A DNA stretch of 64,000 nucleotides from Diaporthe sp. PMI_573 (taxonomy: Eukaryota; Ascomycota; Sordariomycetes; Diaporthales; Diaporthaceae). This document shows, piece by piece, positions 62,159-64,000 of the stretch. The DNA lies in NCBI GenBank assembly GCA_021399435.1, contig JAJTUP010000005.1:248001-312000 (forward strand). Direction: 5' to 3'. How positions within the stretch are numbered: the stretch's first letter is position 1; the number at the start of each line of letters is the position of its first letter. A program made the translations under genes and the position numbers. Under the pieces are notes generated by a model. That model worked only from the letters and a program-made list of their open reading frames with translations. It searched no databases and had not been told where the DNA came from.

Positions 62159-64000
62159 ATGGCGCCCCGGCCCAATGAACTGGGAACCGAAACTGGTGTC
62201 TCGAAATCAACAACTCAAGATGAATTGTTAGCTACGACCAGCACGGAGAAGGGGGAACTTGTACGCCAGAGCATTGCTTGTATGTGTCTGTGCTTCGCGT
62301 GCTAACGAATACCGAAGTTTCCCACCGATTCAGAACTAGAGGAACATTCCAAGGCGTTAGAACAGTAAGAGTGTTTGGACCCCTTTCAAAGTTGTAGAAC
62401 AAGCAGCACGTATAGTTGACACATGCTCCAGGGATCTGAACGTCACCGAGGATGACCTGATTGAGGCCAGGGAGCTCGCAGCTCAGATGAGCACCGAGGA
62501 TGTCCGCAAGGTAACCTCACCAACTCTCTACATTCGCGGCGCCAGTCCCATGCTCACACAACATTAACCCAGCTGATGGCCAACGTGCTCCGGATCCACG
62601 AGCGCGACCCCAACTTCCCGCACATCATCCTGGAGCGGATCCAGGCCTTCCTCGAGGACGACGACGTCTTCGACAACCCGGAGAAGCACGAGACGCTCAT
62701 CACGGAGATGAAGCTCGAGGCGGCCCTCATCACCAACAACAGCCCCTACGCCGAGGTCCGCGCCGTCGTCGACAACAAGGACGACCCCTCCACCCCGTGC
62801 TCGACCGTGCGCGCCTGGACCATCGGCGTCATCTTCTCCGTCTTCCTGGCCTTCATCAACCAGCTCTTCAGCATCCGCCTGCCAAGCATCCTCATCAGCG
62901 CCAATGTTGCGCAGTTGTTGGCGTTCCCGCTGGGTAAGGCTTGGGAGAGGTGGGTGCCCACCTGGGAGTTTAAGATCATGGGGCAGACCCATAACATCAA
63001 CCCGGGAAGGTTCAACAGTACGTATTGGCAGCTCCCCGTGAGGATTGCTTTGGTCATATACTAACAGCCGCTCAGAGAAGGAACACATGTTGATCGCTAT
63101 CATGGCAAATACTGCGCAGAGTCTCCCCTACACGCAGTACATCGTGTGGACACAGGTCCTGCCGCAGTATTTCAACCAACAATACGCTCGTAGCTTTGCC
63201 TATCAATTCCTAATCGCACTGTCGACCAACTTCATAGGGTATGGACTGGCCGGGCTTACCCGACGCTTCATTGGTGAGTGCTGGCTCCGCATCTTCCGGC
63301 CACCGGTCTTGCATTACTGTGTGTTGATTGCGCTAATTGCATCCAAGTCTACCCATCGTACTGCGTCTGGCCTCACTCACTGGTCACCATCGCGCTCAAC
63401 TCAGCGCTCCACAATGACAACAATATTACTGTGCCCGGCCCCTTCAAGAGGCTCTACAGCATGAGTCGATACAAGTTCTTCCTCTGGGCTTTCGGGGCAA
63501 TGTTCATCTACTTCTGGTTCCCCAATTATCTCTTTGAGGCGCTCACGTTCTTCAGCTGGATGACGTGGATCGCGCCTGACAACCATAATCTCGAGATTCT
63601 GACTGGCTTCAGAAACGGTCTGGGAGTAAGACGCCTCAATGGGCCCCTCCATTTACCCAACGTCATTAGCAATGGCTGACAATCTTTCTTCAGCTTTTCA
63701 ATCCGTTTCCCACGTTTGATTGGAATGTTCTTCTCTTTGACAATGTTGATCCGTTGGTAAGTGCCAGAGCCGCTATCTTCCAATAACGCTGTGGCGGTCC
63801 CTAGGCACAAGCTGACTCTTGATTCGACAGATGGTGCCAGCGTTTTCCACCCTGAACAAGTGTCTCGGCATGTTCCTCTGGGGCATTGTGATTCTGGGCA
63901 TTTACTATTCCAACACATGGGCCACTGGCTATCTCCCCATCAACTCCAACCGGGTGTTCGACCACTTCGGCGAATTGTACAATGTCAGCCGTGCCCTGGA
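62159..64000 (+). CDS. Oligopeptide transporter (OPT family), 5' part; cut by the window end
   Basis: Exons in the window are 62159-62260, 62318-62364, 62432-62510, 62573-63017, 63076-63273, 63348-63625, 63694-63756 and 63831 onward. The first intron uses GTACGC with a perfect TGCTAAC branch site; a GTATGT at 62280 would leave only 38 nt and break the frame. The 47-nt second exon is small. About 460 residues are visible. The hydrophilic N terminus ends in the OPT entry motif ERDPNFPHI. Membrane helices follow, with VFLAFINQLFSIR, the conserved NPGRFNKKEHMLIAIMAN block, VYPSYCVWPHSLVTIALN, and LFNPFPTFDWN. These are hallmarks of fungal ISP4-like OPT carriers, which import small peptides or related compounds across the plasma membrane with protons. 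The C-terminal part lies outside the window. Confidence 0.93.

Overview
The window looks like a chromosomal segment of a filamentous ascomycete (Pezizomycotina, most likely Sordariomycetes). Protein-coding genes carry many short introns of about 55-120 nt with GTRAGT donors, CTRAY branch points and YAG acceptors. The gene families are typical of that group: HET-domain protein, CFEM protein, cyanovirin-N homolog, Zn2Cys6 regulator, DUF7025-type AAA ATPase, DUF7708-type STAND-like protein, GH26 mannanase with a fungal CBM1, and an OPT transporter. Intergenic regions are long (0.4-4 kb). I recognised no transposon, rRNA or tRNA gene. All gene models were spliced by hand, and every complete multi-exon model keeps its frame to a single stop.

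Layout. 1-5.3 kb holds a cysteine-rich small secreted protein, a secreted EGF-like/beta-propeller (GH43-like) protein (-) and a single-pass membrane protein with a Ser/Thr stalk. 5.7-13 kb holds a HET-domain protein (-), a large F-box-like fungal protein and a six-span membrane protein. 13.2-16.1 kb holds two secreted cysteine-rich proteins on the minus strand, CFEM-like and CVNH lectin. 17.4-24.2 kb is a head-to-head pair: a 1105-aa DUF7025-type AAA+ ATPase (-) and a 681-aa DUF7708-type STAND-like protein (+) whose P-loop is degenerate. Both carry Ser/Asp-rich acidic segments near the C terminus. 26.5-33.8 kb is one SR-protein kinase (SRPK) gene with a long leader, an alanine-rich N-terminal exon and a 3.26-kb first intron. 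35.8-39.8 kb is a divergent housekeeping pair, SPN1/IWS1 (-) and BRL1/BRR6 (+). 40.8-41.2 kb holds a small secreted protein, 44.6-47.6 kb a Zn2Cys6 regulator, and 49-50 kb a short-chain dehydrogenase. 51.9-54.3 kb holds a membrane-anchored FAD monooxygenase (-), 55.3-57.2 kb a CBM35-GH26-CBM1 beta-mannanase (-), 58.8-59.7 kb a phytanoyl-CoA-dioxygenase-like protein (-), and 62.2 kb to the right edge an oligopeptide transporter, cut off by the window.

How genes relate. The central block (SRPK, SPN1/IWS1, BRL1/BRR6) is core nuclear machinery: splicing-factor phosphorylation, transcription elongation and nuclear-envelope/NPC assembly. The flanks are accessory: secreted proteins, self/non-self-type domains, plant-polysaccharide degradation and transport. 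Nothing here forms a classical biosynthetic cluster. The two observations I would follow first are the divergent AAA+/dead-STAND pair and the SRPK gene with its giant intron and probable internal start. The splice joins were read by eye and are not confirmed by transcripts.
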